From contig WPIO01000022.1 of NCBI GenBank assembly GCA_009760855.2, positions 2,361,001-2,425,000 of the forward strand: a stretch of DNA of 64,000 nt. The letters run 5' to 3'. This document shows, piece after piece, positions 21,691 through 32,487 of this stretch (position 1 is the first letter of the stretch; each line of letters opens with the position of its first letter). The stretch is from Cristatella mucedo (taxonomy: Eukaryota > Bryozoa > Phylactolaemata > Cristatellidae). Below the pieces are notes generated by a model that was not told where the DNA came from, did no database searches, and worked only from the letters and a program-made list of their open reading frames with translations. The translations under genes and the position numbers were made by a program.

Positions 21691-21716
21691 CTCTCTCTCT
21701 CTCTCTCTCTCTCTCA
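21688..21716. repeat. (CT)n microsatellite
   Basis: About 13 CT dinucleotides. Confidence 0.9.
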
Positions 21717-22084
21717 AAAATGAGAAGTCTCCGAAGGAGACGCTGTGTCGGGCAGTAATCCGTACGTTAGCGGCAGGGCGCAGAGCTTTGCCGATTGATT
21801 AAGTCCTGATGGCGCGTGAGGCGATCGAGCGCTCGGCGGCCCATCGCCTTCTGCTTCTGCGATTCGGACTCGGCGACATCAAGCGGCATCGTCGCGACGC
21901 TGGAAAACGGCAGCTCCTGCGAACCGCTTGAGGCTCGTTGCTCGTGGCGGCTAGCAGAGTCATTAGGAAGCGCGCAGTATCGCTGAGCTGGCACCGCCGC
22001 CCAGGCTGCTGCTGCCGCCTAGTCCCACTAGCGGCGGGGCCTAGCTCGAACGCCCCGAGCCGAGCGATATTGGATTGCGGGATT

Positions 22085-22102
22085 GAAGCGATAGAGAGAA
22101 AA

Positions 22103-22137
<35 letters not shown>

Positions 22138-22161
22138 CAGAGAGAGAGTGAGAGAGTGACA

Positions 22162-22195
<34 letters not shown>

Positions 22196-22400
22196 CAGAG
22201 AGACAGAGAGACAGAGAGACAGAGTGACAAAGAGAGACACAGAGAGAGACACAGAAAGAGACAGAGACAGAGAGAGAAACAGAGACAGAGAGGGAGAGTG
22301 AGAGAGAGACAGAGACAGAAAGAGAAACAGAGACAGAGGGGGGAGAGTGAGAGAGACAGAGAGAGAGACACAGAGAGAGAGAGACAGAGAGAGACTGAGA

Positions 22401-22454
<54 letters not shown>

Positions 22455-22482
22455 GAGAGAGGGACAGAAAGAGAGAGAGAGG
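22085..22482. repeat. polypurine GA/GACAGA tract
   Basis: About 400 bp of almost pure purine on the plus strand: GAGAGA, GACAGA and a clean (GA)n at 22405-22450. A second long tract of the kind seen at 15605-16035. Confidence 0.95.
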
Positions 22483-23149
22483 AGCCGCTAGACGTGCAAT
22501 GCGTTCTGCTTGCAGCACAACCCTACCCCGTAGCTCTGGAACGGCGAGTCCACGACGACACTAACCGCTTGGCCGCCACGCAGATCTGGTCAGCAATCTA
22601 CCGAACATTCCAACTACGCATTAGTCCATAATTGAGAATTAAGAGCGACTCTGGTTTTACGTACTTGGTTGCCGCTACGCATGCTTGCCGCACACAGAGA
22701 AAAAGGCAAAACAAGCTCAAACGAGCCAGCGACGCTGACGTGGGAAGGCAGTGGCTAAAGCGGACAAGGCGGAAGAGTGGTTAAAAAGAAGTGAGATATA
22801 AAGAAAATTGTACGTAAATAAGCGAATAAATAGGTTAACCGTCGGTCGTATTTACCCTATAGATAGCGCTAACAATTTCAGCGGGATCTCGTAACGTCAG
22901 AAAGCAAGAGTTTTCATCGTCACCGTGACCTCTGATACCAGCGGATAAAAAGTCAAACTGAAAGTGACATCTAAGCTGCATTTTTCAGAACCCTATGCAT
23001 TTTTTCTTACAAAAACACATACCCTTCGTTAGTCCTTCACCTCGCAGCCAACCTTACCAGTTAACGCAGTCAAATAAACACTTCATAAGCAAACTCAAGA
23101 AAGAAAGAGGTCAGTAAAGAGAGAAAAGACAAAGAAGAGAGATAGAGAG

Positions 23150-23150
<1 letters not shown>
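22483..23150. other. no gene seen
   Basis: Unique sequence falling from GC-rich to AT-rich. No ORF or repeat of note. Confidence 0.5.
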
Positions 23151-23152
<2 letters not shown>

Positions 23153-23222
<70 letters not shown>

Positions 23223-23233
23223 GAGAGAGAGAT
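23153..23233. repeat. (TA)n(GA)n compound microsatellite
   Basis: About 18 TA followed by about 15 GA dinucleotides. Confidence 0.96.
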
Positions 23234-23657
23234 AAATAGATCAGCAGAGAGAAAGAGATAGCTAGATTAAAAAGCATAAAGACGGCGCCGTATTCATTTC
23301 CCCTCTACGAATAATGCCTTCTACACCCACATTAGTCTGCGAGCACGCTAGAAAATGCGCACAAGCGGACGCTAAAGAGAGTGCTCGGGGCGCACGCTCA
23401 AGGGAGCAGTCGTCTGCCTAGTCACTACTTCGGATTCGACTCATTCCATAGATGGCTGGCTACCTCTCGCTGCCAGCCAGCACGCGCGAGGGGACCTCGC
23501 AAATGCCGGCCGCCGCTCGATGCCCGGCCCCTCGGCTTCGATCGCACGGAAACCGAGATCGCCTGCATCGGCTGCAGCTGCTCGCGCTCATCGGCGCCCT
23601 ACGCGCCCCGGTCAGCACGCCGACGATCGGCGCCCGCGCGCCCTCTCGCCGCGAGGG

Positions 23658-23658
<1 letters not shown>

Positions 23659-23719
<61 letters not shown>

Positions 23720-23720
23720 C
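23659..23720. repeat. (CAG)20 trinucleotide repeat
   Basis: About 20 uninterrupted CAG triplets in GC-rich surroundings. It reads as poly-Gln, poly-Ala or poly-Ser on plus and poly-Leu on minus. No frame gives a supported protein. Confidence 0.96.
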
Positions 23721-25305
23721 GGCTGAGCGAGAGCGAGCACAACATCTGCCAGCGCGCTGCCCTAAGCAGCGAGCGAGCCGCCCGTCTGGCGGCTCGCTCG
23801 CTCGCTCTCACGCTCGCCATCTTGGAGGCGTGCCTCCGCTTGCCCGCCGCGGCCCTTTAGGCTGCCAGCGGAAGCGGCTTTCTTTCGCGGCCTTTAGTGG
23901 AGCGCTCGGCACTCGGCGGTGGATAATAAAAGGAAGACGCCGATACGTATTAACCGAGTAAGCTCTGTTTGCGCATCGATTGCAATCGTACGTTTCGGCT
24001 ACAATAGCCGCGACCGGGAGAGCAGGAAAGCAATCGGCGCGGCGCTATTTATAGTAACTGCTTCCTTCCTGTTCTATTCTCCTCCGGACCGCTGCGCGCT
24101 GGCGCGCATAAATATAAGCTCGGCATCGTGCGACAAAGCGGCCAGGCTTCGCCCGTTCGTCGGTAGCTTTTTGTGCGGGCCCTTTAGGGGGATGGTCACT
24201 TCCCGTGGTGATTATCACGCCCCGGGCGCTCCGCAATTATCTCCGCGCGTCCACTCCGCTGAAGGTCGCCCCCTCTTGGTCACGTGTCCGGGAAAACGAC
24301 TGCCCTCGCTAATCATACTCCGCAAATGGCTGTCCGTAGTTCGAGAGCCCGCGCAGGCTGTACGCATCGAAAGTCGTGTAAGCGCAATTTTCGCGCGGAG
24401 GAAGTCGGCGTGCAAGCGAAGACGATAGAAAGACGCTACGATCACGTCTGGCCGCACTGCTCAGCGCTGGACGACGTTAAGTGTTTGGCTTGCGCAATCG
24501 ACCGCAAAGATCCTTCTAGACTAATCGTGCTCATTGAAAAGCCTTTTCTTGAGACAGATTCGTGCTATTGATCACGCGGAAAGACAGGCAGGAAGCAACA
24601 CGACAGGAAAAGACAAGATTAGGTGGGCTGCGAAGCGGCGGAAGTGGTGCCTGACGAAAGCAATACGGTGGCGCATGTGTGCTTAAGCGAATAGGATACA
24701 AGCATCTTGAGTTGCAATTAAATAGTATATACAATACAATTAAAATTAAATTACGACCTCAAAAAATAAGGCTGCCCTTATAAATTCCTAAAAGTAAGCG
24801 TTGTGCGGCATTGAGACGGCTATTTTCGGTATTTTTCACGCCTGCCCCCTATGGCAATGAGAGGTGTATATTCGGTACTTGTGCTGCTTTTTAAATGAAG
24901 TGCACACAGACCAGCTCGGGACGCGTTCACAACTTGGGCAGGAGGTTTCAATTGTTTGGACCAACCGCTTAAAGAACCGCAGGTCAATAGACGGGCTAAA
25001 CTGACAGCTACTCGTATACCGGCATTTCCCCACTAACTGACTTTCTTTGATTAATTTGATTACTCTTGACAAGCGAGCCATTTCAGAGGAGAATTATATC
25101 GAAATCGAGGATAAATACTCTCATTATTAAATTAATAATCTTAATTAGTCCTTAAAAAATAATACTAATTATTAAATGAATCTTATTTTTAGATTATTCG
25201 CAGAGGTGGTAGGCTGAGATAAGAAATCGGCATCCGAGATTATTAGCGGCTGTGTTCTTGTGGCGGCGTTCTCCTCGGTCGCCGCTTTCAGCTACTAGTT
25301 GCTGT
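23721..25305. other. no supported gene
   Basis: GC-rich to about 24500, then AT-rich with short ATTAAT blocks at 25110-25195. The 169-codon plus-strand ORF near 23919 starts at GTG and has no recognisable domain. Confidence 0.45.
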
Positions 25306-25309
25306 CTTG

Positions 25310-25485
25310 TGCTACACGGGTCTTGGTCCGCATGGGTTAGGCGCAAGCACTTAACGACCCGGGTCGTGGATTTCAGTCCTGCGGAGGGCCATCCTTCATT
25401 GCCCACCAAAAGCAAACGCGGGGTGATAGCCGTCAAGGCTCGTGTACCGATATATAAGGGAGGCTGTTTGATCGGCAAGCCTTTT
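25310..25485 (+). mobile_element. SINE-1 copy, plus strand
   Basis: Head with GGTTAGGCGCAAGCACTTAA, box B-like GTGGATTTCAGTCCTGCGG, the GGTGATAGCCGTCAAGGCTC body and the 3' end GGGAGGCTGTTTGATCGGC. Confidence 0.78.
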
Positions 25486-26079
25486 CCTTGTTTACTTCTT
25501 TACCTAAACCTAAATCTACAGATATATTCAAGAGGGTAAGGTGGCCGTGTTCTCGAAAAACCATTTTCAAAGGCTGACTAACTTCAAGGAAGAATACTAT
25601 TTTCTCCAAAGCTTTGTAGGACTATAGGGCATACAGCAGCGGCCCTCCCTCCGGTCAGATGCGCTAGCGGTTGTTGCTGGTAATCCTCATGTTAGTCGCG
25701 ATGGAGTCGCTCGTGGTTAAGCAGCTGCAGATCGACGATAGGACGGGTGCAATGTTCAGCCCGAATTAAAGGGCTTGCCTCTGCTCGGCCAGCGAATGAA
25801 GTAGAATTGAGTTTGTTGAATTTGAATTGAATTTGAGTATCCGTTTGCGATACACACGATCGTATGGACACACTTTTGAAATATCTTACTTTTCAGCTCA
25901 ATTTTTGTTCAATTCCCAATTTCAACTATTACAGTGCGCTTTGTCATACGCATTTATGCGATATGCAAATCGCGCGGGAGCTCCTATTGGTCTGGACCGG
26001 CTAGCAAATCAGCAAGGACATCCTTTTACGGGACGTATGCAATTCATTCAAAATTACTTAGCTCAACTACCACGATGTT

Positions 26080-26180
26080 AAAACATCTGCTCATTGATCC
26101 GAGTATTGACCACGCGTCGCCTTGGCCGAAAGAGCTTCGATGGCTTCGGGTTGGTCAGCGGATACAGTGGACGCAGTCGT
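26080..26180 (+). mobile_element. LINE-B internal fragment, plus strand
   Basis: Encodes DHASPWPKELRWLRVGQRIQ, matching EHASPLLKELEWLPVEQRIQ of the LINE-B copy at 28593. Isolated fragment. Confidence 0.65.
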
Positions 26181-26534
26181 CGCAGCGGTGCCGCGGTGGC
26201 GGCGCTAGAGCGCACGTACGCCAAAGGCACGCTGGGCTGCCGCGAGTTCGCGGCGACAGAATGAAATAGCGGCAACTCGTGAGCGGCAAGTGTGTCCACC
26301 ATTAAAGACGTGGGAGCGGGTGGGAAGGGGAGCCTCCCAGAGGGCGCCCTGCGACCGTCTTCCCTGCGACGACCGGAAGAGATGTGCATCGAGCACCGTG
26401 ACCAATGGCTACACATCTGCGGTCGCACCCACTCAGCGGCCTTCGCTTCGATTGATTGCCTGGCCTTAGAGGTGACGAGCTAAGTAAAAAAGGAAAAGTA
26501 AAAAGGTTAGGTGAGCTTATCAACAAAGCAGAAT

Positions 26535-26942
26535 CAAACCTCAAATCCTGTGGAGACCGTGCATTTAGTCCGTATGCTCCTAAAGCCTGGAACTCACTCC
26601 CGACTTGTGTCAGAACGTCCCCTGACTTGACCACATTTAAAAAGAACGTAAAACACACCTATTTAAGGACAGCATTTAGTGGGTCCCTCTGATACGTCCT
26701 TCAAGTGCTTTTGCGTGCTGACACTGTGCATGCTGCCACTAACCACATTTGCATGCTGACCCTGTGCATGTCACCCCTAACCATGTAATTCATGTTGTTT
26801 GTTTATCAAGCATGATATTGCTCAGCATTCAATAGCGTTTCCCTTTGCAGCAAACGTAAAGCGCCTAGAAAGACGGGCCTAGAGAGAGATTAAGTTCTCC
26901 GAGGGCGCTTTATCTAGTGCATAATTATTATTATTATTATTC
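26535..26942 (+). mobile_element. LINE-A 3' end, plus strand
   Basis: Encodes [20 protein letters not shown] and LTTFKKNVKHTYLRTAFSGS, then the full 3' UTR. The terminal hairpin carries a duplicated CGGGCCTAGAGAGAG insertion before an (ATT)n tail. Confidence 0.92.
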
Positions 26943-26969
26943 CTACCCAGTCCCTTCTACCGGGGCTAG

Positions 26970-27556
26970 CGATTCGCCTTTTGCGCGCTGCACGTATGGC
27001 GAGGTCCGCGTTGCTTGAGTCGTGAACGCAGAACGTCTCTACATCCGCTCTCCTTCTTACTCTGATCCATACTGTTACCCAGACGCGGCTTGGCTCCGTC
27101 GCACCCCTAGCTGAACTGCTGATCAGTTTCAGCCCACCAAGTGTCGGCCTCGGGTTTCCTATGGACAGCACACTAGCTGCTTCGTTCCTCCTCCGCTCAA
27201 GGACTGCTGGCGACAGAAGCTTTTTCTCTGCAGGTCCTAGGCTGTGGAACTCGCTGTCGCAATTCTCATGCAACTACATCTTCTCTCTTGCTGCCTATTT
27301 TGGACCATCTTTTCAGGCTGACCCAAGCTGCTGCTTCCATGCCACTCACTTCCTTCTCGGCTACCTTCCTTATTCAGCCATTCATGCCAGTCGCTTCCTC
27401 TTCGCTGCGCGAGCGATGAAGCGTCTGTTGGCTACAGCGTATCTACAGCGAAAGCCGCCAAGTTTTAGAGTGCGCTACAGAAAGCTCTTAAAAGTAGCAC
27501 CCACTTTGTCTTTCTGATCTTGTGGGATTATAGATGGACATGCATATACATTTGCG
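26970..27556 (+). mobile_element. LINE-B 3' end, plus strand
   Basis: Encodes a diverged LINE-B C terminus, including LGSVAPLAELLISFSPPS, AGDRSFFSAGPRLWNSLSQF and a degenerate 3' UTR (TGATCTTGTGGGATTATAGA). Confidence 0.78.
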
Positions 27557-28430
27557 TTGCGTCGGCTCCGCGCGGCGCTCCCGAGCTTCCGTGAGAGCCA
27601 GGAAAAGCGAGCGCTTGCGCCAGCCTCCTTCGGCAGCTCTACGGCGAGTGCCCGCTGGTCGTCCATGTTTAGCAGCCTGCGGAGGCGATCTGACGCGCGC
27701 AAGCTTTCCGGCAGCTGCTCCGCAGCCGGAGGGTCGTGCAAGCTTGAAGGCTCCATCCGTATAGAGACGACGACCGCCGGAGCGCCGAAGCGGAGGCAGA
27801 CGATGCCGAGCGCCACGGCTCGCATCCTCTGACCTCCGGTGACCTCCGACAGAAAGAGATATACAGCTGCTCGTCGAAGCTGCCCCGCCCCGCCCAGCAG
27901 GCAGCGGTCAGCTTCTCCTGCGCCAACGTGTTCGAACTTCTCTTGAATGGAATTTCTTCTTCGAAAGTAGCGCATCCTCTGAAAGCGGAGACCACGATTT
28001 CGCGCTTCTTCGAAAAAAATCGCCGAAAAAATGCGCCGCCCTCACCTGGCCCCCACAAATAGATGGCCGCATCCAGAATATTCTGGGAGAGTCGGAATCT
28101 TCAGTGCACTGACGGAGCCAGATTCCTTTACGCTTCGTCCAAAAGGGCCGCTCCCCCACCCCATTTAGAGAGTCTGAAGCTGTACCCGGAAGGACTGACC
28201 CCGTGCCCGACAGGCAGGGTGACCTCGTCTAGATGGTCGAGGGGCTTCCTTGGGTGAGACGTCCGGAAGCGGTGCGCTGAAGATCCGCGGCTCAAACCTG
28301 TGTGGAACTCTTTAGCGTCTCTAAAAAAGTCACCAAGCAAGGCCGCGTGATTTGCTTTCACCCAATTTCGAAGCTCCCTTGCTGCATGTATTGATGACAT
28401 CCGCACAGCAAGATGGAAGCAAAGTTTCTC
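27557..28430. other. GC-rich segment; unassigned minus-strand ORF
   Basis: A minus-strand ORF reads from MRAVALGIVCLRFGAPAVVV through RASDRLRRLLNMDD to about 27557, where it runs into the antisense LINE-B tail. Its composition is protein-like, but there is no known domain, no splice evidence, and the end is formed by a LINE. I cannot call it a gene. Confidence 0.3.
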
Positions 28431-28437
28431 AAATCGA

Positions 28438-28592
28438 ATGAGGATACAAACCAACTTACTAGTTATGGGCAAACCAATTGTGATTTAGAAATTGGACAGG
28501 CTAACGCTTAAAATCGGCTCAGCCAGCCTATCTTCTATTGAATCTGCACAAAATCTAGGAGTCATGTTCCAAACTGACCTTTCACTAGCGGA
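28438..28592 (+). mobile_element. LINE reverse-transcriptase fragment, 5' half of a split element
   Basis: Reads NKTNLLVMGKP, then AQNLGVMFQTDLSLAD, the standard CR1/L2 block before DDHIS. The continuation is at 29188. Confidence 0.82.
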
Positions 28593-29187
28593 CAATGAAT
28601 ATGGCTGCAAGGCTGGTCTTCAAGTCCCAGCGGTTTGAGCACGCGTCTCCTTTGCTGAAGGAGCTAGAATGGTTGCCGGTTGAGCAAAGGATACAGAGCA
28701 AAGTTCTTACGCTGACCCACAAGGCCCGCCGCGGCTTGGCTACTTCATACCTAGCTGAGCTGCTGCATCAGTTTCAGCCTGTTCGCACCCTCAGGTCCTG
28801 TGTGGACACTACATTAGCTGTCTCATTCCTCCGCTTAAAGACAGTTGGCGACAGAAGCTTTAGCTCTGCAGGTCCTAGACTGTGGAACTCGCTTCCACAA
28901 TTCTTACGCAACGACATCTACTCTCCTGATGCCGACTATGGCACATCTTTTTCAGCGGTCCTGAACTGCTACTTCTATGCTACTCACTACCTCAACTGCT
29001 CTCCTGACTCTGCTATGCTTCCCACTTTCTCTTTGTTGCGTGAGACGAAGTCTGTTGGCAACCGAATGCGTACCGAAAGCCGCTTAGGCTGTGAGTGCGC
29101 TATACAAAACTCTCCTGCGTAACACCCATATGGTCTTTATGACTTTGTGGAGTTACAGACGGAGATACATTACATTACATTACATTA
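28593..29187 (+). mobile_element. LINE-B 3' end (best copy), inserted in another LINE
   Basis: Continuously open for about 175 codons: EHASPLLKELEWLPVEQRIQ, YLAELLHQFQPVRTLRS, VGDRSFSSAGPRLWNSLPQF, ending CECAIQNSPA. The 3' UTR and an (ATTAC)n tail follow. This copy defines the family. Confidence 0.93.
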
Positions 29188-29266
29188 GACGACCATATCA
29201 GCTCCTCAGTCAAGTCTGCCTACCTTCACCATCATAATTTTGCTGAAATTCGGGCTTGTTTAGGCA
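29188..29266 (+). mobile_element. LINE reverse-transcriptase fragment, 3' half of the split element
   Basis: Reads DDHISSSVKSAYLHHHNFAE followed by IRACLGR, which continues directly from the LSLAD end at 28592. Confidence 0.82.
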
Positions 29267-29267
29267 G

Positions 29268-29960
29268 GGATAATAATAATAATATACTTGATAAAGCGCC
29301 CTCAGAGAACTCAATCTCTTTCAAGGCACTTTACATTTGGTGTACAGGAAACACAATCGAATGGTGATTTTTAGCATGCTTGGTAAACAGCATGAATAAC
29401 ATGGTTAGGGTGACATGCACAGTGTCAGCACGCATAGGCACATCAAGGACAAATCACAGGGACCCACTAAATGCTGTCCTAAATAGGTGTGCTTTAAGTT
29501 CTTTTTAAATGTGGTCAGGTCAGGGGATGTTCTGACGCAGGTCGGGAGTGAGTTCCAGGCTTTGGGAGCATACGAGCTAAATGCACGTCTCCAAAGGATT
29601 TGAAGGCTTGTGCGAGGTATTGGTAAACAGTTAGATTCCGAAAAGCAGGTGGTACGATGCTTGGCCTTGTGGGGGAGTAGTTTTGAGAGATAGGCTGGAG
29701 CCAAATAATGGAGGGACCTAAGAATGAGCCACAAAACTTTGAAGTCGATTCGTTGCTTGACTGGAATCCAGTGCAGGTCGGCGAGAAGTGGCGCGATGTG
29801 GCCGCTGCGATGCTCACGACAGACGCGCCAAGCTGCAGAGCTTTGCACCAGCTGTAAGCGTCTGATTGCACATGCCGGTAGGCCAGTAAGCAGTGAGTTG
29901 CAGAAGTCAAGACGGAATGTCACAAATGCACGAACCAACCTTCGGGAAGGTCTTACGGGA
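29268..29960 (-). mobile_element. LINE-A 3' end, minus strand, long copy
   Basis: On the minus strand one nearly open frame reads VRAFVTFRLDFCNSLLTGLP, LLADLHWIPVKQRIDFKVL, LSKLLPHKAKHRTTCFSES and [20 protein letters not shown]. It then has the full 3' UTR and an (ATT)n tail. This is the longest LINE-A coding piece in the window. Confidence 0.93.
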
Positions 29961-30560
29961 AGGTCTAGCGGACGCACTGGTGGCGGTGGGGCGGGGCTAC
30001 AGTAGGCGTTCTCGGTCAGGGGGTGGAGCGTGTACGGGTGGCAGCTGCCGCCGAGTCCGGCCACTTGGCCCCGCAATCGCGGCGATGGACGCCTTAGCCT
30101 CGCCCAGCACCATCGCGGGTGCGCCGTTAACGCGGCCCGAACAATGACTTTGACTTGACTGCCCTGTATTCTGGCGACGACCGGTTGGTTTAGTCACAAC
30201 TCCTCAACAGCTGCTCGGCGCCGGGTCGTGAATCGCTATAAAAGTACATTGCCATTGGTCGGCGGCCGTGTGCCCGGAAGTCCGGCTGGCTGGCGGGCCG
30301 CCGCTGCCGAAGCGGCACTACCTGCGCGGTGCCAGCGGCGCGTTGCTTCGGAGGCTCTCCTAGCGAAGCCAAGCAGACCGACGGAGCTGTAAAAGTCGAC
30401 GCGCTCGCCTTCGGCCCTGTCGCGTACTGTTCTATGGTTTCCGGCGCTCTCCATTTCCGGCGCGTCTTCCTTTTTTACGTCGTTATCTATCGCCCGGGTC
30501 GTCGAGGAGCAGCCGAGGGTGACCGAGACGAGCAGCCGACGTTTGCGCGTATGGTTTCGT
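29961..30560. other. GC-rich, no supported gene
   Basis: Overlapping chance ORFs only. Confidence 0.45.
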
Positions 30561-30565
30561 TTCAT

Positions 30566-30800
30566 CGATGACACTGCCCCAGATCGTTGTGCGGATGGGC
30601 TGCGCCACTCGATGTTGGTAGTCAGTCGGGACGTGCTATTAATGATTGTTATGACTAGGGAGTCGGGGGCGAAGAGAGAGGGACGAAGAGAGTCGCGCTC
30701 CGCCCTGCTCCGCGAGTGGTGAAATAAGCCGGCGCTGTTGCTCGTCGGCTAGCGTTCTGTGCTGTTCGCGACGATAACACAAGCTACAGCGCGCGCGGTG
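30566..30800 (+). repeat. dispersed repeat, copy 1 (possible solo LTR)
   Basis: Begins TGACACTGCCCCAGATCGTT and shares a series of blocks in the same order with 38836-39150, including GGGCGAAGAG, GGCGCTG and GTCGGCTAGCGTTC. A TG start and dispersed occurrence suggest a solo LTR, but no terminal CA, primer site or target duplication could be fixed. Confidence 0.5.
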
Positions 30801-31009
30801 CGTGCGCTCGCGACGAAACCGGCACCCTAGGAAGTTTGGCTTATAAATGAGCCTAAACGAAGCTGCAACCCGATGTCCGTCAAAGGCGATTGCAAATCGG
30901 TGGACGACGTAGATCATAGATACACGTTTGCCGGCCCCCAGAACTGCTCCAGCTTTCTCCCAGTAACGGGCTAGAGTATAGCCCCAGGTCGGAGTGTAAA
31001 GGAGTACTA

Positions 31010-31175
31010 GCTGATTTGACAGCCTCTTTTATATAGCGGCAGAGGAGCCTTTGCGGCTATCACCACCGCTTGCATTGGCAATAAAGGATCGCCCACCGCA
31101 GTATTCGATTCCACGACCTCGAGACCGAGGCTCTGGACAGCAACCGCGTTACCTACTGCGCCATCGCGGGGTTAA
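31010..31175 (-). mobile_element. SINE-1, near full length, minus strand
   Basis: On the minus strand it has GATGGCGCAGTAGGTAACGC (a good box A) and GAGGTCGTGGAATCGAATAC (box B position). The body GGTGATAGCCGCAAAGGCTC and the 3' end AAGAGGCTGTCAAATCAGCT follow. A reference copy for the family. Confidence 0.9.
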
Positions 31176-31176
31176 G

Positions 31177-31236
31177 GTGGCCTAGGCCACTTAATACTTC
31201 GCAAGTTGTATTATGACGCAGGCCACTTTATACCCC
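31177..31236. repeat. palindrome and short dispersed repeat
   Basis: A perfect 14-bp palindrome GTGGCCTAGGCCAC (31177-31190). A 17-bp sequence AGGCCACTTTATACCCC (31220-31236) recurs exactly, inverted, at 38171-38187. Confidence 0.7.
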
Positions 31237-31639
31237 TCTGGGCCAAATAATACCCGTCACGTCGATAGCTTAGAACGACATACACACGAGTCTTTACGTG
31301 GTGGCACGAATCCCCGCCGGCGCCCTAGCCTATAACGATGCCACTAACCTAGCCTGTGACGATGCGCCGTCTCTGCACCACTTTGCTCTTTTCTCTTAGC
31401 TACTCATTTCGGTGGCTTTCGACTCGCCTTCACCTCCACCTACTTCCGCTGTGGGCAAGCGTCTGCGAAAGCCGTGACGATAGCCCTCGAGGCCTCGCTC
31501 TCGCAAAACAATTCTCCACAGAGAGCCGACCGCAGCCGACCCCTGTTCCTGCGCAGCCGCTGTACAGAGGACATTAATTTAATTAATTAAGGGAAGGAGT
31601 GCTAACCGAACAGTCTTCGTCTTACCATTTATTTTAATT

Positions 31640-32112
31640 AATTTTACATTATGTTTGGCGGCCGGCAAGTCGGCGATGGTTTGGGCCACTTTGCAGCCAA
31701 AGGAGTGGGCGAGCTGCGACATGCAGCAGCAAGCATTATGGACGGCCAAGCGTACGTGCAGCTCGTCCGTGACGCTAGTCTGTGCTGTGCCAACAAACTG
31801 ATAAGGTTGGACCGTGTCTGGCAGCATGGCAATGGCCCTAAGCATACGGCAAAGGCAGCTAAAGACTTTTTCACGCGATCGGGCGTCCACGCACGCGATG
31901 GCGATTGGCCACATCAATAGCCAGATGTAGATCCAATCGAACATCGGTGGGAGTTCGACTTAGTTCGACGTTTCAGGGCTGAGCCCTGCCACAATACCTC
32001 GGCAGATATTCTGACCGCGACCTTGAAAGCCCTATGGCAGAATACGATTACCGTAACAACTAGTGTGCTAGTAGCAGCAATGCCGAGGAAGATTTGGGAA
32101 GTTAAATAAAAT
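31640..32112 (+). pseudogene. Tc1/mariner-type transposase, C-terminal half, inactive
   Basis: Encodes the catalytic C-terminal half of a Tc1-like DDE transposase. Visible blocks in order are KGVGELRHAA, SIMDGQAYVQLVRDA, RVWQHGNGPKHTAKAAKDFF, then after an in-frame TAG, PDVDPIEHRWEFD and SVLVAAMPRKIWEV. The family motif around the second catalytic Asp is normally QxDNDPKH; here both Asp positions are Gly, so the active site is lost. The N-terminal DNA-binding region and the first catalytic Asp are absent, and I could not find terminal inverted repeats. It lies in an AT-rich pocket next to the OTU relic and is an old transposon copy. Confidence 0.88.
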
Positions 32113-32487
32113 AAAGACGGTGTCACTTCTCTCTGGCGACATCGACAAAATTACAATTGTATTTGCTAATATGCCTAGATTTTGTATAAATGCGGTGCGC
32201 AGCCTTCTGGTGGGCAGCTACTTTTGCGAAGTACTGCTGCAGGCACGAGCCACTGCCCCTCCGAGTTGTACCTGCGGATGGGCGCAAAGACTTACGCAGG
32301 TGAGTGCATTTGCAAATGAATGTTTTTACATTAAATTTAAAACTATAACCACAGGTTTTGAATGCGTCCACCGGAAGCGCTTTAATCATAAGAAATCACA
32401 AGCTTCAACTAAACAATGCCGTGGAGCTAACGCAGTGCAATATAAGCACAAATCTAAAGCTCAATATGCTCCCTCTACTATAACTGT

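Noticed and set aside
21799..22564. 239-codon Leu/Ser ORF on minus and the Arg/Glu ORF on plus
   Set aside because: By-products of the polypurine tract at 22085-22482.
23919..24428. 169-codon plus-strand ORF with a hydrophobic segment
   Set aside because: Starts at GTG, has no conserved domain, and lies in GC-rich DNA. It is most likely chance.
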